Positions 26,402 through 35,597 of a DNA stretch of 41,296 nt are shown piece by piece. A program made the translations under genes and the position numbers. Within the stretch, counting starts at the first letter, position 1, and each line of letters opens with the position of its first letter. Origin of the DNA: Ferrovibrio sp046294345 (GTDB lineage Bacteria; Pseudomonadota; Alphaproteobacteria; Ferrovibrionales; Ferrovibrionaceae); assembly GCA_046294345.1 (NCBI GenBank), contig JBKBJT010000034.1:1-41296 (forward strand), written 5' to 3'. Under the pieces are notes generated by a model that worked only from the letters and a program-made list of their open reading frames with translations, was not told the DNA's origin and ran no database searches.

Positions 26402-26438
26402 ATATTTTATATATAAAATATATTGCCGGACCCGGCAA
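26402..26438 (-). promoter_or_regulatory. Promoter embedded in two palindromes upstream of the RidA-family gene
   Basis: Read on the minus strand, TTGCCG (26438-26433), a 17-base spacer and TATATA (26415-26410) form a well-matched sigma-70 promoter. It would start about 16 bases before the RidA-family ATG. The -10 lies within a perfect 20-bp A/T palindrome (26402-26421, half-site ATATTTTATA). The -35 lies in a second perfect inverted repeat TTGCCGG-AC-CCGGCAA (26423-26438). Such overlap is what an operator for a dimeric repressor looks like. The regulator is unknown. Confidence 0.65.
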
Positions 26439-26561
26439 GCGACATATCTCTGGGAATGTAAAGCAAGAGGCCGGGAGTTTGACGCTTGAGCCGGCTGACA
26501 AAGAAATGGTAACAGACCTGACATGTCACACGCGACAGGGAGTGGTGACGGGGAAGCGATC

Positions 26562-26729
26562 GTGGAGTTTCGCCGCATCGGGGCGGCGCTGAAAGTGATC
26601 GCGGTAGATCCCATAACCGGCATGGAAGTATCCATGGTTGGCGATCCGCGCCTGTCGCAACAGGAGCTGGCCCGACTTGCGGTTCAGAAGCTGCGCTATA
26701 TGCAGAAAAAGCAGCAGAACCCGGGTTGA
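26562..26729 (+). CDS. Small conserved-looking protein before livH (DUF6898-like)
   Basis: A 55-residue product (68 if the ATG at 26523 is used) starting VEFRRIGAALKVIAVDPITGMEVSMVGDP and ending in a basic helix, KLRYMQKK. The pattern of a small beta domain plus a Lys-rich helix recalls a short alphaproteobacterial family that I believe is DUF6898; this is from memory and not certain. GTG 26562 is preferred because GGGGA lies seven bases upstream, while ATG 26523 has no site. It ends 19 bases before livH on the same strand and may be the first gene of the liv transcript. Function unknown. Confidence 0.6.
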   Translation: MEFRRIGAALKVIAVDPITGMEVSMVGDPRLSQQELARLAVQKLRYMQKKQQNPG

Positions 26730-26748
26730 CCGGCCGTAATGGGGGACA

Positions 26749-27663
<915 letters not shown>

Positions 27664-27664
27664 C

Positions 27665-28969
27665 ATGACGCCAGCACAACGCCTCCGCGACGCGGTGCTC
27701 GCCGCCCTGGTCGCCGCCGCCCTCTCGTTCCCACTGCTGGGTTTCGAAACTGTCGATACCGGCGGTCCGCTCGGCATCAACACCCGCTTTGCCTGGGTCG
27801 GCTATGCCGCCGGCATCGTGTTCGTCGGCCGTCTGGCTTTCATGGCCCTGCTGGACTGGCACCGCCAGCGCGGCGGCCGTGTGCAACAGAATGGCGCGGC
27901 GGCCATCGAGCGCCGCGATTTTCTGACCCGTCTGGGCAGCAAGGCCGATGCATGGCTGATGCCGGCACTAATCGTCTTTGCAGCGGTTCTGCCGTTCCTG
28001 CCATTTGCCGACCGCACCGTGGTCGACCTGGCCACCGTCGTCCTGATCTATGTGATGCTCGGCTGGGGCCTGAACATCGTGGTGGGTCTGGCCGGCCTGC
28101 TCGACCTGGGTTACGTGGCCTTCTATGCCGTGGGTGCCTATACCTACGCGATCCTGGCGATCCAGTTCGGCCTCAGCTTCTGGATCTGCCTGCCGCTGGC
28201 CGGCATTTTCGCCGCCACCTTCGGCGTGATCCTGGGCTTCCCCGTGCTGCGTCTGCGCGGCGATTACCTCGCCATCGTCACGCTGGGCTTCGGCGAGATC
28301 ATCCGCATCGTGCTGCTGAACTGGACCGAGGTGACGTCGGGTTCCAATGGCATCTCCGGCATTCCGCGTCCGTCCTTCTTCGGTGCCCCGTTCACTGCGG
28401 ATCCGCCAGACGGCGTGACATCGTTCCATCAGTTGTTCGGGCTGGAATTCTCGTCGCTGCACCGGATCGTGTTTCTGTATTACGTGATCCTGGTGCTGGC
28501 CCTGATCACCAACCTGTTCACCATGCGCATCCGCAAGTTGCCTGTGGGCCGCGCCTGGGAGGCCTTGCGCGAGGACGAGATCGCCTGCAAGGCGCTGGGC
28601 ATTAATCCGACCAACACCAAGCTGACGGCCTTTGCCATCGGCGCGATGTTCGGCGGTTTTGCCGGCAGCTTCTTCGCCACGCGGCAGGGTTTCATCAGTC
28701 CGGAAAGCTTCTCTTTCATCGAGTCCGCCGTAATCCTGGCCATCGTGGTGCTGGGCGGCATGGGCAGCCAGGCCGGCATCGTGCTGGCGGCGGCCTTCCT
28801 GACCCTGCTGCCCGAACTGGCGCGCGAATTCTCGCTTTACCGCATGCTGGCCTTCGGCGCCGCCATGGTGCTGATCATGATCTGGCGGCCACAGGGGCTG
28901 CTGTCCTATCGGGAACCGACGATCAGGCTTTCGAAACTGAAAGCCTCGGCGGGAGGAGGTGCGCCATGA
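27665..28969 (+). CDS. livM: Branched-chain amino acid ABC transporter permease LivM
   Basis: This is the second membrane subunit of the branched-chain amino acid importer. The 434-residue product has an N-terminal extension of about 100 residues with two extra hydrophobic segments and a charged stretch (HRQRGGRV...IERRDFLTRLG). The core follows: GLNIVVGLAGLLDLGYVAFYAVGAY, LRGDYLAIVTLGFGEIIRI, GRAWEALREDEIACKALGI and GGMGSQAGI. The long N-terminus is usual in many alphaproteobacterial LivM proteins. ATG 27665 lies one base after the livH stop, with AAGG seven bases upstream; an earlier in-frame start would overlap livH needlessly. Its stop overlaps the livG start by four bases (ATGA). Confidence 0.95.
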   Translation: MTPAQRLRDAVLAALVAAALSFPLLGFETVDTGGPLGINTRFAWVGYAAGIVFVGRLAFMALLDWHRQRGGRVQQNGAAAIERRDFLTRLGSKADAWLMPALIVFAAVLPFLPFADRTVVDLATVVLIYVMLGWGLNIVVGLAGLLDLGYVAFYAVGAYTYAILAIQFGLSFWICLPLAGIFAATFGVILGFPVLRLRGDYLAIVTLGFGEIIRIVLLNWTEVTSGSNGISGIPRPSFFGAPFTADPPDGVTSFHQLFGLEFSSLHRIVFLYYVILVLALITNLFTMRIRKLPVGRAWEALREDEIACKALGINPTNTKLTAFAIGAMFGGFAGSFFATRQGFISPESFSFIESAVILAIVVLGGMGSQAGIVLAAAFLTLLPELAREFSLYRMLAFGAAMVLIMIWRPQGLLSYREPTIRLSKLKASAGGGAP

Positions 28970-29781
28970 CGACGCCCCTTCTGCAGGTCGAGCACCTGAC
29001 CATGCGGTTCGGCGGCCTGGTCGCCGTCAACGATGTGTCCTTCGACGCCATGCCCGGCCAGATCACCGCGATCATCGGGCCGAACGGCGCCGGCAAGACC
29101 ACGGTGTTCAACTGCATCGCCGGTTTCTACAAGCCGACGGTCGGCAAGTTGACCCTGCGCCGCGATGGCGAACCCTATCTGCTGGAACGCATGCAGGGCC
29201 ACGACATCGCGGCCAAGGCCCGGGTGGCGCGCACCTTCCAGAATATCCGGCTCTTTCCGAAGATGACGGTGCTGGAGAACCTGATCGTCGCGCAGCACAA
29301 CAAGCTGATGCGCGCTTCGGGCTATACGTTCCTCGGCCTGTTCGGACTGGGCGGTTATGGCAAGGCCGAAGCCGATGCCATCGACCGGGCGCGTTACTGG
29401 CTGGAACGCACCAATCTGACCGATCTGGCCGACGAACCGGCCGGGGGCCTGCCATATGGTGGCCAGCGACGGCTGGAAATAGCACGCGCCATGTGCACCG
29501 AGCCGGCGCTGCTGTGTCTGGATGAACCGGCTGCCGGCCTCAATCCGCGCGAATCCGCCGAACTCAACACCCTGTTGCAGTTCATCCGCAAGGATCACGA
29601 TTGCGGCGTGCTGCTGATCGAGCATGACATGAGTGTTGTGATGCAGATTTCCGATCATATCGTGGTGCTGGATTACGGCCGCAAGATTGCCGACGGAACC
29701 CCGGATCAGATTCGCAACGATCCGACCGTGATCCGTGCTTATCTGGGCGAGCCGGAAGGCGACGAGAAGGGGGCCGCCTGA
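28966..29781 (+). CDS. livG: Branched-chain amino acid ABC transporter ATPase LivG
   Basis: LivG is one of the two ATPases that power LivHM. The 271-residue product has Walker A GPNGAGKT (38-45), a Q-loop in RTFQNIRLFP, the signature LPYGGQRRLEIARA and Walker B LLCLDEPAAGLNP with the catalytic Glu. The switch His lies in LLIEHDMSVVM. The LPYG form of the signature is typical of LivG, in place of LSGG. It shares four bases with livM and one base with livF, which signals tight translational coupling. Confidence 0.96.
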   Translation: MTTPLLQVEHLTMRFGGLVAVNDVSFDAMPGQITAIIGPNGAGKTTVFNCIAGFYKPTVGKLTLRRDGEPYLLERMQGHDIAAKARVARTFQNIRLFPKMTVLENLIVAQHNKLMRASGYTFLGLFGLGGYGKAEADAIDRARYWLERTNLTDLADEPAGGLPYGGQRRLEIARAMCTEPALLCLDEPAAGLNPRESAELNTLLQFIRKDHDCGVLLIEHDMSVVMQISDHIVVLDYGRKIADGTPDQIRNDPTVIRAYLGEPEGDEKGAA

Positions 29782-30494
29782 TGCTCAGCATCTCGGGAGT
29801 GCACACCTTCTATGGCGCCGTTCACGCGCTGAAGGGCGTGGATATCGAAGTCGGGCAGGGCGAGATCGTGGCCCTGATCGGTGCCAACGGTGCCGGCAAG
29901 TCCACCCTGTTGATGACCATCTGCGGCAATCCGAAGCCGCGCCATGGCAGCATCCGCCTCGCCAATGAGGATATCGTCGGCATTCCGACGCATATGCTGG
30001 TGCGTCGCGGACTGGCCCATGCACCGGAAGGCCGGCGCATCTTTCCGCGCATGACCGTGCTGGAAAACCTGCGCATGGGCGCCGTGGCCGCCGATCCCGC
30101 GCATTTCGACGACGACCTGGAAAGGGTCTTTACGCTGTTCCCGCGTTTGAAAGAGCGGCGCGAGCAACGTGGCGGCACATTGTCGGGCGGTGAACAGCAG
30201 ATGCTGGCCATCGGGCGTGCGCTGATGAGCCGGCCGCGCCTGCTGCTGCTGGACGAGCCTTCGCTCGGTCTGGCGCCACTGGTGGTGAAGCAGATTTTCT
30301 CGATCATTGAGGAGATCAACAAACGCGATGGCGTGACGGTGCTGCTGGTCGAGCAGAATGCCTATCACGCGCTCAAGCTGGCCCATCGCGGTTATGTGCT
30401 GGTCAACGGCAAGATCACTATGAGCGGCCGCGGCGCCGATCTGCTGGCAGACGAGCAGATTCGCGCGGCCTATCTGGAAGGCGGTCACGGATGA
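29781..30494 (+). CDS. livF: Branched-chain amino acid ABC transporter ATPase LivF
   Basis: This is the partner ATPase of LivG. The 237-residue product has Walker A GANGAGKS (34-41) and the LivF hallmark GLAHAPEGRRIFPRMTVLENL. The signature is LSGGEQQMLAIGRAL and Walker B is LLLLDEPSLGLAP. The switch His is replaced, as usual in LivF, by the VEQNA segment. Length is normal. Its ATG overlaps the livG stop by one base and its stop overlaps the next gene by four bases. Confidence 0.97.
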   Translation: MLSISGVHTFYGAVHALKGVDIEVGQGEIVALIGANGAGKSTLLMTICGNPKPRHGSIRLANEDIVGIPTHMLVRRGLAHAPEGRRIFPRMTVLENLRMGAVAADPAHFDDDLERVFTLFPRLKERREQRGGTLSGGEQQMLAIGRALMSRPRLLLLDEPSLGLAPLVVKQIFSIIEEINKRDGVTVLLVEQNAYHALKLAHRGYVLVNGKITMSGRGADLLADEQIRAAYLEGGHG

Positions 30495-30841
30495 ACGAGA
30501 TTCTGGGCGAGAGCATTCCCGTATTCATCGGCCTGACCGTGATCCTGGTCGGCGGCTGCGGTTTTATGATGGGACAGGCCATCGCCAATACCTGGCGACC
30601 CTACTGGCAGGTGGTGCCCTATAGCCTGCTGCTGGCGGCCACCAGCCGCTTCCTGGCCTTCGCCCTGTTCGAGGAACAGCTTCTGGCGGTAGTGCCATAC
30701 CTCACAGCTGCGGTTGTCGTGCTGGGCCTGGCCACTTTGGGATTCCGGCTGACCCAGGCCGACCTGATGGTTCACCAGTATCCGTGGCTATATGAGCGGT
30801 CCGGCTTGCTGGGGTGGAAGGACAGACAGGCGTCACCTTAG
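30491..30841 (+). CDS. Small membrane protein of the liv operon (DUF6867-like)
   Basis: The 116-residue product has three hydrophobic spans (about 10-32, 42-62 and 66-86). A polar end reads LTQADLMVHQYPWLYERSGLLGW. The pattern is familiar from alphaproteobacterial liv operons, where I believe the family is called DUF6867. The ATG overlaps the livF stop by four bases, so it is translated with the transporter. It is probably an accessory subunit or a membrane chaperone of LivHM, but nothing direct shows this. The next gene, livK, starts 67 bases downstream. Confidence 0.8.
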   Translation: MNEILGESIPVFIGLTVILVGGCGFMMGQAIANTWRPYWQVVPYSLLLAATSRFLAFALFEEQLLAVVPYLTAAVVVLGLATLGFRLTQADLMVHQYPWLYERSGLLGWKDRQASP

Positions 30842-30908
30842 GTTGTTGCCCGAAGGCCCCGGACTGATTAGAGTTTCGCATCAGTATTTTAAACAGGGAG
30901 AGGATATC

Positions 30909-32009
30909 ATGCGTAGACTTATGACTGGTTTGGCGGTTGTCGCTGCGGTTGGCCTGTTCGCCGGCGCTGCTTCGGCCCAGGTGAAGATCGCGCTGAATGG
31001 CCCGATCACCGGCCAGCTCGCCAGCTTCGGCGAGCAGATGAAGCGCGGTGCCGAGATGGCCGTTGCCGACCTGAACGCCAAGGGCGGCGTGAACGGCCAG
31101 AAGATCACGCTCGTGATCGGCGATGACCAGTGCGATCCGAAGCAGGCGGTGGCGGTGGCCAATCGCGCGGCCCAGGAAAAGGTCGCGGCCGTGATCGGCC
31201 ATTTCTGCTCGGGTTCGTCGATCCCGGCCTCGGATGTCTACAAGGAAGAAAACATCCTGCAGATCACGCCGGCCTCGACCAATCCGAAATACACGGATCG
31301 CGGCTACAAGAACACCTTCCGCGTCTGTGGCCGCGATGACCAGCAGGGCATCGTCGCCGGCGACTACATCATGGACAAGTACAAGGGCAAGAAGGTCGCC
31401 ATCCTGCATGACAAGACCGCCTACGGTCAGGGTCTGGCGGACGAGACCAAGAAGCGCCTGAACTCGAAGGGCGTGAAGGAAGCCATGTACGAGGCGATCA
31501 CCCCTGGCGAGAAGGATTACTCGGCGCTGGTGTCGAAGATGAAGCAGGCCGGCATCGACCTGATCTATCTGGGTGGCTATCACCCCGAAGGTGGCCTGAT
31601 CGTGCGCCAGGCCAAGGAGCAGGGCCTGAACGCCGTGCTGATGGGCGGCGACGCCCTGGTCGACAAGCAGTTCTGGGCGATCTCGGGCCCGGCCGGTGAA
31701 GGCACCCTGATGACCTTCGACGCCGATCCGCGCAAGAACCCGGTTGCCAAGCCGATCGTCGACAAGTTCAAGGCCGGCGGCTACGACCCCGAGGGCTACA
31801 CCCTCTATACCTATGCCGCGATCCAGGTCTGGGCCGAGGCTGCAACCAAGGCGAAGTCGTTCAAGACGGGCGATGTCGAGAAGGTGATGCGCAGCAACAA
31901 GTTCAGCACCGTGCTGAACGAAATCTCCTTCGACGCCAAGGGCGACACCACGTCGCCGGCCTACAAGGTCTATGTCTGGAAGAACGGTTCCTACGACTAC
32001 GTGAACTGA
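30909..32009 (+). CDS. livK: Branched-chain amino acid binding protein LivK-like
   Basis: This is the periplasmic receptor for the Liv importer. The 366-residue product starts MRRLMTGLAVVAAVGLFAGAASA and is likely cleaved at ASA-Q. The mature protein follows the type I periplasmic-binding fold: VKIALNGPITGQLASFGEQMKRGAEMAVADLN, GHFCSGSSIPASDVY, ITPASTNPKYTDRGYKNTFRVCGRDDQQG and ILHDKTAYGQGLAD. The Ser and Thr residues of the ligand-binding loops are in place. ATG 30909 has a GAGAGGA site; the frame stays open 117 bases further but adds no signal. A strong terminator follows, so livK ends the operon. Being last, it may be boosted by its own promoter in the 67-base gap. Confidence 0.95.
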   Translation: MRRLMTGLAVVAAVGLFAGAASAQVKIALNGPITGQLASFGEQMKRGAEMAVADLNAKGGVNGQKITLVIGDDQCDPKQAVAVANRAAQEKVAAVIGHFCSGSSIPASDVYKEENILQITPASTNPKYTDRGYKNTFRVCGRDDQQGIVAGDYIMDKYKGKKVAILHDKTAYGQGLADETKKRLNSKGVKEAMYEAITPGEKDYSALVSKMKQAGIDLIYLGGYHPEGGLIVRQAKEQGLNAVLMGGDALVDKQFWAISGPAGEGTLMTFDADPRKNPVAKPIVDKFKAGGYDPEGYTLYTYAAIQVWAEAATKAKSFKTGDVEKVMRSNKFSTVLNEISFDAKGDTTSPAYKVYVWKNGSYDYVN

Positions 32010-32026
32010 TCCCATCCGATCAGGAG

Positions 32027-32053
32027 AAAGCCCGGCCCGTGCCGGGCTTTTTT
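32027..32053 (+). terminator. Rho-independent terminator of the liv operon
   Basis: A 10-bp perfect stem (AAAGCCCGGC / GCCGGGCTTT) with a four-base CCGT loop continues into a total of six T residues. It lies 17 bases after the livK stop codon. Confidence 0.93.
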
Positions 32054-32191
32054 CCGCCCAGAGCGTGCCTGTTATGTTCTTTTGGCCGAAAGGGCAGGTA
32101 AACACCCGGTTGTCATTTCCCTTGTTGCTGGGGTTGGCACCTGCCACCGGATATTGTAGGGTCCGGCGTCTTTTCCCGAGGTGCTCCGCCG

Positions 32192-32635
32192 ATGTCCAAG
32201 CCCACGGTCGCTCTTGCCGCCGATCATGCCGGTTTTGAATTGAAAAACCTGCTGCGGGATGAGCTTAAGGCCCAGGGCTATCCGGTCCTCGACCTCGGCA
32301 CCAATTCTTCCGACAGCGTCGATTACCCCGATTTCGGACGCAAACTGGCCCAGGCCGTGGCCGACGGTCAGGCCCAGATGGGCGTCGTGGTCTGCGGGAC
32401 CGGGATTGGCATCTCAATTGCCGCCAATCGCGTGCCGGGCTGCCGGGCCGCTTTGTGCCATGACAGCACCAGCGCACGTCTGTGCCGCGAGCATAACGAT
32501 GCCAATGTGCTGGCGCTCGGTGCCCGCCTGATCGGCGTGGAGACGGCGCGCGACTGCCTGAAAGCTTTCCTCGAAACCCCGTTCGCCGGCGGACGCCATA
32601 CCCGCCGCGTGGAGAAACTCGGCCAGCCTGCCTGA
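32192..32635 (+). CDS. rpiB: Ribose 5-phosphate isomerase B
   Basis: RpiB interconverts ribose 5-phosphate and ribulose 5-phosphate in the pentose phosphate pathway; the product feeds riboflavin synthesis downstream. The 147-residue length is normal. Motifs are AADHAGFELK (His12), DLGTNSSDSVDYPDFG, and VVVCGTGIGISIAANR with the catalytic Cys68, followed by AALCHDSTSARLCREHNDANVLALG. A GAGGTG site precedes the ATG. It opens the housekeeping block, 35 bases ahead of glyA, and is followed by glyA, nrdR and rib genes as in other Rhodospirillales. Its promoter must lie in the 138 bases after the livK terminator; I see no clean consensus there. Confidence 0.95.
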   Translation: MSKPTVALAADHAGFELKNLLRDELKAQGYPVLDLGTNSSDSVDYPDFGRKLAQAVADGQAQMGVVVCGTGIGISIAANRVPGCRAALCHDSTSARLCREHNDANVLALGARLIGVETARDCLKAFLETPFAGGRHTRRVEKLGQPA

Positions 32636-32670
32636 TCACAACCAGAATACCCCAGAGCCGGAGTACCCAG

Positions 32671-33978
32671 ATGTCCAGCACCGCCGCCAAGCCCACCGTC
32701 ACTCATGCAGGCTTTTTCGAGCGTTCGCTCGCCCAGGCCGACCCCGAGATTTTCGCCTCGATCACTGCCGAATTGGACCGGCAGCAGAACCAGATTGAAC
32801 TGATCGCTTCGGAAAACATCGTCAGCCGCGCCGTGCTGGAGGCGCAGGGCTCGGTGATGACCAACAAATATGCCGAAGGCTATCCGGGCAAGCGCTATTA
32901 CAACGGCTGCGAATTCGTCGACATCGCCGAAAGCCTGGCCATCGAGCGCGCCAAGAAAATCTTCGGCTGCGGCTTTGCCAATGTGCAGCCGCATTCCGGC
33001 GCGCAGGCCAACCAGGCCGTGTTCATGGCGGTGCTGAAGCCGGGCGATACCTTCATGGGCCTCGACCTGGCCGCCGGCGGTCACCTGACCCATGGCGCCG
33101 CCGCCAACCAGTCGGGCAAGTGGTTCAACGTCGTCAGCTATACGGTGCGGCAGGACGACCAGCGCATCGACATGGACCAGGTGGCCAAGCTGGCCGAACA
33201 GCACAAGCCGAAGCTGATCATCGCCGGCGGTTCGGCCTATCCGCGTTTCTGGGACTTCGCGCGCTTCCGTGAAATCGCCGACAGCATCGGTGCTGTGTTC
33301 ATGGTCGACATGGCGCATTTCGCCGGCCTGGTGGCGGGCGGCGCGCATCCTAGCCCGTTCCCGCATGCCCATGTGGCGACGACCACGACGCACAAGACCC
33401 TGCGCGGTCCGCGCGGCGGCATGGTGCTGACCAATGACGAGGCCCTGGCCAAGAAGATCAATTCGGCGGTGTTCCCCGGCCTGCAGGGCGGCCCGCTGAT
33501 GCATGTGATCGCGGCCAAGGCCGTGGCCTTCGGCGAGGCGCTGTCGCCGGAATTCCGCACCTATGCGCAGGCTGTTGTCGACAATGCGAAGGCCATGGCT
33601 GGTGCGTTGCAGGAGCGCGGCTACGATCTCGTTTCCGGCGGCACCGACAATCACCTGATGCTGGTGGATCTGCGCTCCAAGGGCCTGAAGGGCAATGTCT
33701 GCGTCGAGAGCCTGGAGCGTGCCCGCATCACCACCAACAAGAACGGCGTTCCGTTCGACACCGAGAAGCCGACCATCACGTCCGGCGTGCGCCTCGGCAG
33801 CCCGGCTGGCACCACGCGCGGCTTCGGCGTTGCCGAGTTCCGCCAGATCGGCGGCCTGATCGCCGATGTGCTGGATGGCCTAGTGAAGAAGAGCAACGAT
33901 AATTCCGATGTCGAGCGGGCGGTAGCCGAGAAAGTGATGGCTCTGTGCGCCCGCTTTCCGATCTATCCGAAAGCCTGA
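32671..33978 (+). CDS. glyA: Serine hydroxymethyltransferase
   Basis: GlyA converts serine and tetrahydrofolate to glycine and 5,10-methylene-tetrahydrofolate, the main source of one-carbon units, with PLP. The 435-residue product has the PLP lysine K242 in TTTTHKTLRGPRGG. Also present are ELIASENIVSRAVLEAQGS, EGYPGKRYYNGCEFVD, VQPHSGAQANQAV, the DMAHFAGLVAGG loop and SGVRLGSPAGTTRGF. A CGGAG site precedes the ATG. It is 31 bases before nrdR and clearly part of the same block. Confidence 0.97.
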   Translation: MSSTAAKPTVTHAGFFERSLAQADPEIFASITAELDRQQNQIELIASENIVSRAVLEAQGSVMTNKYAEGYPGKRYYNGCEFVDIAESLAIERAKKIFGCGFANVQPHSGAQANQAVFMAVLKPGDTFMGLDLAAGGHLTHGAAANQSGKWFNVVSYTVRQDDQRIDMDQVAKLAEQHKPKLIIAGGSAYPRFWDFARFREIADSIGAVFMVDMAHFAGLVAGGAHPSPFPHAHVATTTTHKTLRGPRGGMVLTNDEALAKKINSAVFPGLQGGPLMHVIAAKAVAFGEALSPEFRTYAQAVVDNAKAMAGALQERGYDLVSGGTDNHLMLVDLRSKGLKGNVCVESLERARITTNKNGVPFDTEKPTITSGVRLGSPAGTTRGFGVAEFRQIGGLIADVLDGLVKKSNDNSDVERAVAEKVMALCARFPIYPKA

Positions 33979-34009
33979 CGGCACCATTCAAGGCGGGGGA
34001 AGCTGAACA

Positions 34010-34477
34010 ATGCGTTGTCCGTTCTGCGGCAATGACGACACCCAGGTGAAGGATTCACGGCCGACCGAGGATAACTCGGCGATTCGCCGTCGGCGCTTTT
34101 GCCCCAATTGTGGCGCGCGTTTCACGACATTCGAGCGCATCCAGCTGCGCGAGCTGACCGTGATCAAGAAGAACGGCCTGAAAGTGCCGTTCGACCGCGA
34201 CAAGCTGGCCCGTTCGATCATGATCGCCACGCGCAAGCGTCCGATCGATCCGGATCGCATCGAACGCCTGATCAACGGCATTGTCCGCCGACTGGAAAGC
34301 TCGGGCGAAAGCGAGATCAAGTCGGATGCCATCGGCGAACTGGTGATGGATGGTCTGGCTGCCCTCGACAAGGTGGCTTACGTCCGCTTTGCCTCGGTCT
34401 ATCGCAATTTCCGCGAGGCCAAGGATTTCGAGGAATTCATCGGCTCGTTAAGCGGGGCTGGCAGCGACGATGACTGA
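34010..34477 (+). CDS. nrdR: Transcriptional repressor NrdR
   Basis: NrdR represses ribonucleotide reductase genes in response to dATP/ATP. The 155-residue product has the zinc ribbon (C3, C6, C31 and C34 in MRCPFCG and FCPNCG) and the ATP-cone with VIKKNGLKVPFDRDKLARSI and RFASVYRNF. A GGGGGAAG site stands nine bases before the ATG. Its last eight bases overlap ribD, a common alphaproteobacterial arrangement. Typical NrdR boxes near this gene itself are not evident. Confidence 0.97.
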   Translation: MRCPFCGNDDTQVKDSRPTEDNSAIRRRRFCPNCGARFTTFERIQLRELTVIKKNGLKVPFDRDKLARSIMIATRKRPIDPDRIERLINGIVRRLESSGESEIKSDAIGELVMDGLAALDKVAYVRFASVYRNFREAKDFEEFIGSLSGAGSDDD

Positions 34478-35588
34478 CAAGGCCGCGGCTGCCCGGGACG
34501 AGCGCTACATGCGCATCGCGCTCGGGTTGGCCGCGCGCGGGCTGGGCAATACCTGGCCCAATCCGGCCGTCGGCTGCGTGATTGTGCGCGACGGTCGCAT
34601 CGTCGGTCGCGGCTGGACCAGGGTTGGCGGCCGCCCCCATGCGGAAACCGAAGCCTTGCAGCAGGCGGGCGATGCCGCGCGCGGCGCCACTGCTTATGTG
34701 ACGCTGGAGCCGTGCAGCCACCACGGCCGCACGCCGCCCTGCGCGGAAGCGCTGATCGAGGCCGGCATCGGCCGTTGCGTCGTGGCGCTGGAAGATCCGG
34801 ATGCGCGCGTGGCCGGCAAGGGGCTGGCCATGCTGCGCGAGGCCGGCATCATCGTGAGCGAAGGCTGCCTGGCCAATGCGGCCGCCGACCTGAATGCCGG
34901 CTTTCTGTTCAGCCGCGAACGCAGCCGTCCGCTGGTCAGCCTGAAACTGGCGGTCAGCCTCGACGGCCGCATCGGTGCCCATACCGGCGACAGCAAATGG
35001 ATCACCAATCCGCAATCGCGGCGCCGCACCCATCTGCTGCGCGCCCAGCATGATGCTATCATGGTGGGCAGCAACACCGCCCTGCAGGACGATCCGGAAC
35101 TGACCTGCCGTTTGCCCGGCCTGCCCATGCGGCCGCCGGTGCGCATCGTGCTGGATGGCCGTTTGCGCTTGAGCCTGACCGCCAAGGTTGTGGCCACTGC
35201 GCGGGAGACGCCGACTTGGCTGATCACGCGAAACGACGTCGATCCAACGCGGCGCGATGCCTTTCGCGATTGCGGCGTGGAGGTGATCGAGGTGGAGTCG
35301 GACGCCGCCGGCTTTCCGGATTTGCCCCAGGCTTTTTCCGCCTTGTCGGAGCGGGGGCTGACCCGAATCCTGGTGGAGGGCGGGGGCAAGCTGGCCGCCA
35401 GCCTGATCCGGACCGACCTGGTCGACCGGATGATCTGGTTCCGCTCCCCCAGCGTGATTGGCGGCGATGGCCTGCCGGCCGTGGCCGGTTTCGGTATCGA
35501 TACCGTAGCGGAAGCCCCCCGGTGGCGACGGGTCCGGGCCGATATTCTGGGCGACGACCTGCTGGAAACCTTCGTCCGTCCCCTCTAA
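34470..35588 (+). CDS. ribD: Bifunctional riboflavin deaminase-reductase RibD
   Basis: RibD deaminates and then reduces the pyrimidine intermediate of riboflavin synthesis. The 372-residue product has an N-terminal cytidine-deaminase-like domain with H57-A-E59 and C82/C91 (PCSHHGRTPPC) that bind zinc. The C-terminal reductase domain follows (from about 155: LVSLKLAVSLDGRIGAHTGDSKWIT, DAIMVGSNTALQDDP, ILVEGGGKLAASLI). Length is normal. It starts within nrdR (eight-base overlap) and ends ten bases before ribE. There is no separate reductase here, so both steps should run on this protein. Confidence 0.96.
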   Translation: MTDKAAAARDERYMRIALGLAARGLGNTWPNPAVGCVIVRDGRIVGRGWTRVGGRPHAETEALQQAGDAARGATAYVTLEPCSHHGRTPPCAEALIEAGIGRCVVALEDPDARVAGKGLAMLREAGIIVSEGCLANAAADLNAGFLFSRERSRPLVSLKLAVSLDGRIGAHTGDSKWITNPQSRRRTHLLRAQHDAIMVGSNTALQDDPELTCRLPGLPMRPPVRIVLDGRLRLSLTAKVVATARETPTWLITRNDVDPTRRDAFRDCGVEVIEVESDAAGFPDLPQAFSALSERGLTRILVEGGGKLAASLIRTDLVDRMIWFRSPSVIGGDGLPAVAGFGIDTVAEAPRWRRVRADILGDDLLETFVRPL

Positions 35589-35597
35589 AACAAAGCC

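Noticed and set aside
29401..29500. LPYGG in LivG as a defective ABC signature
   Set aside because: This form of the signature is normal for LivG proteins.
30702..32147. Open frame of about 480 codons opposite livK
   Set aside because: Its product is rich in His, Asp and Val with no recognisable domain. LivK is certain on the other strand, and the frame runs across the livK terminator.
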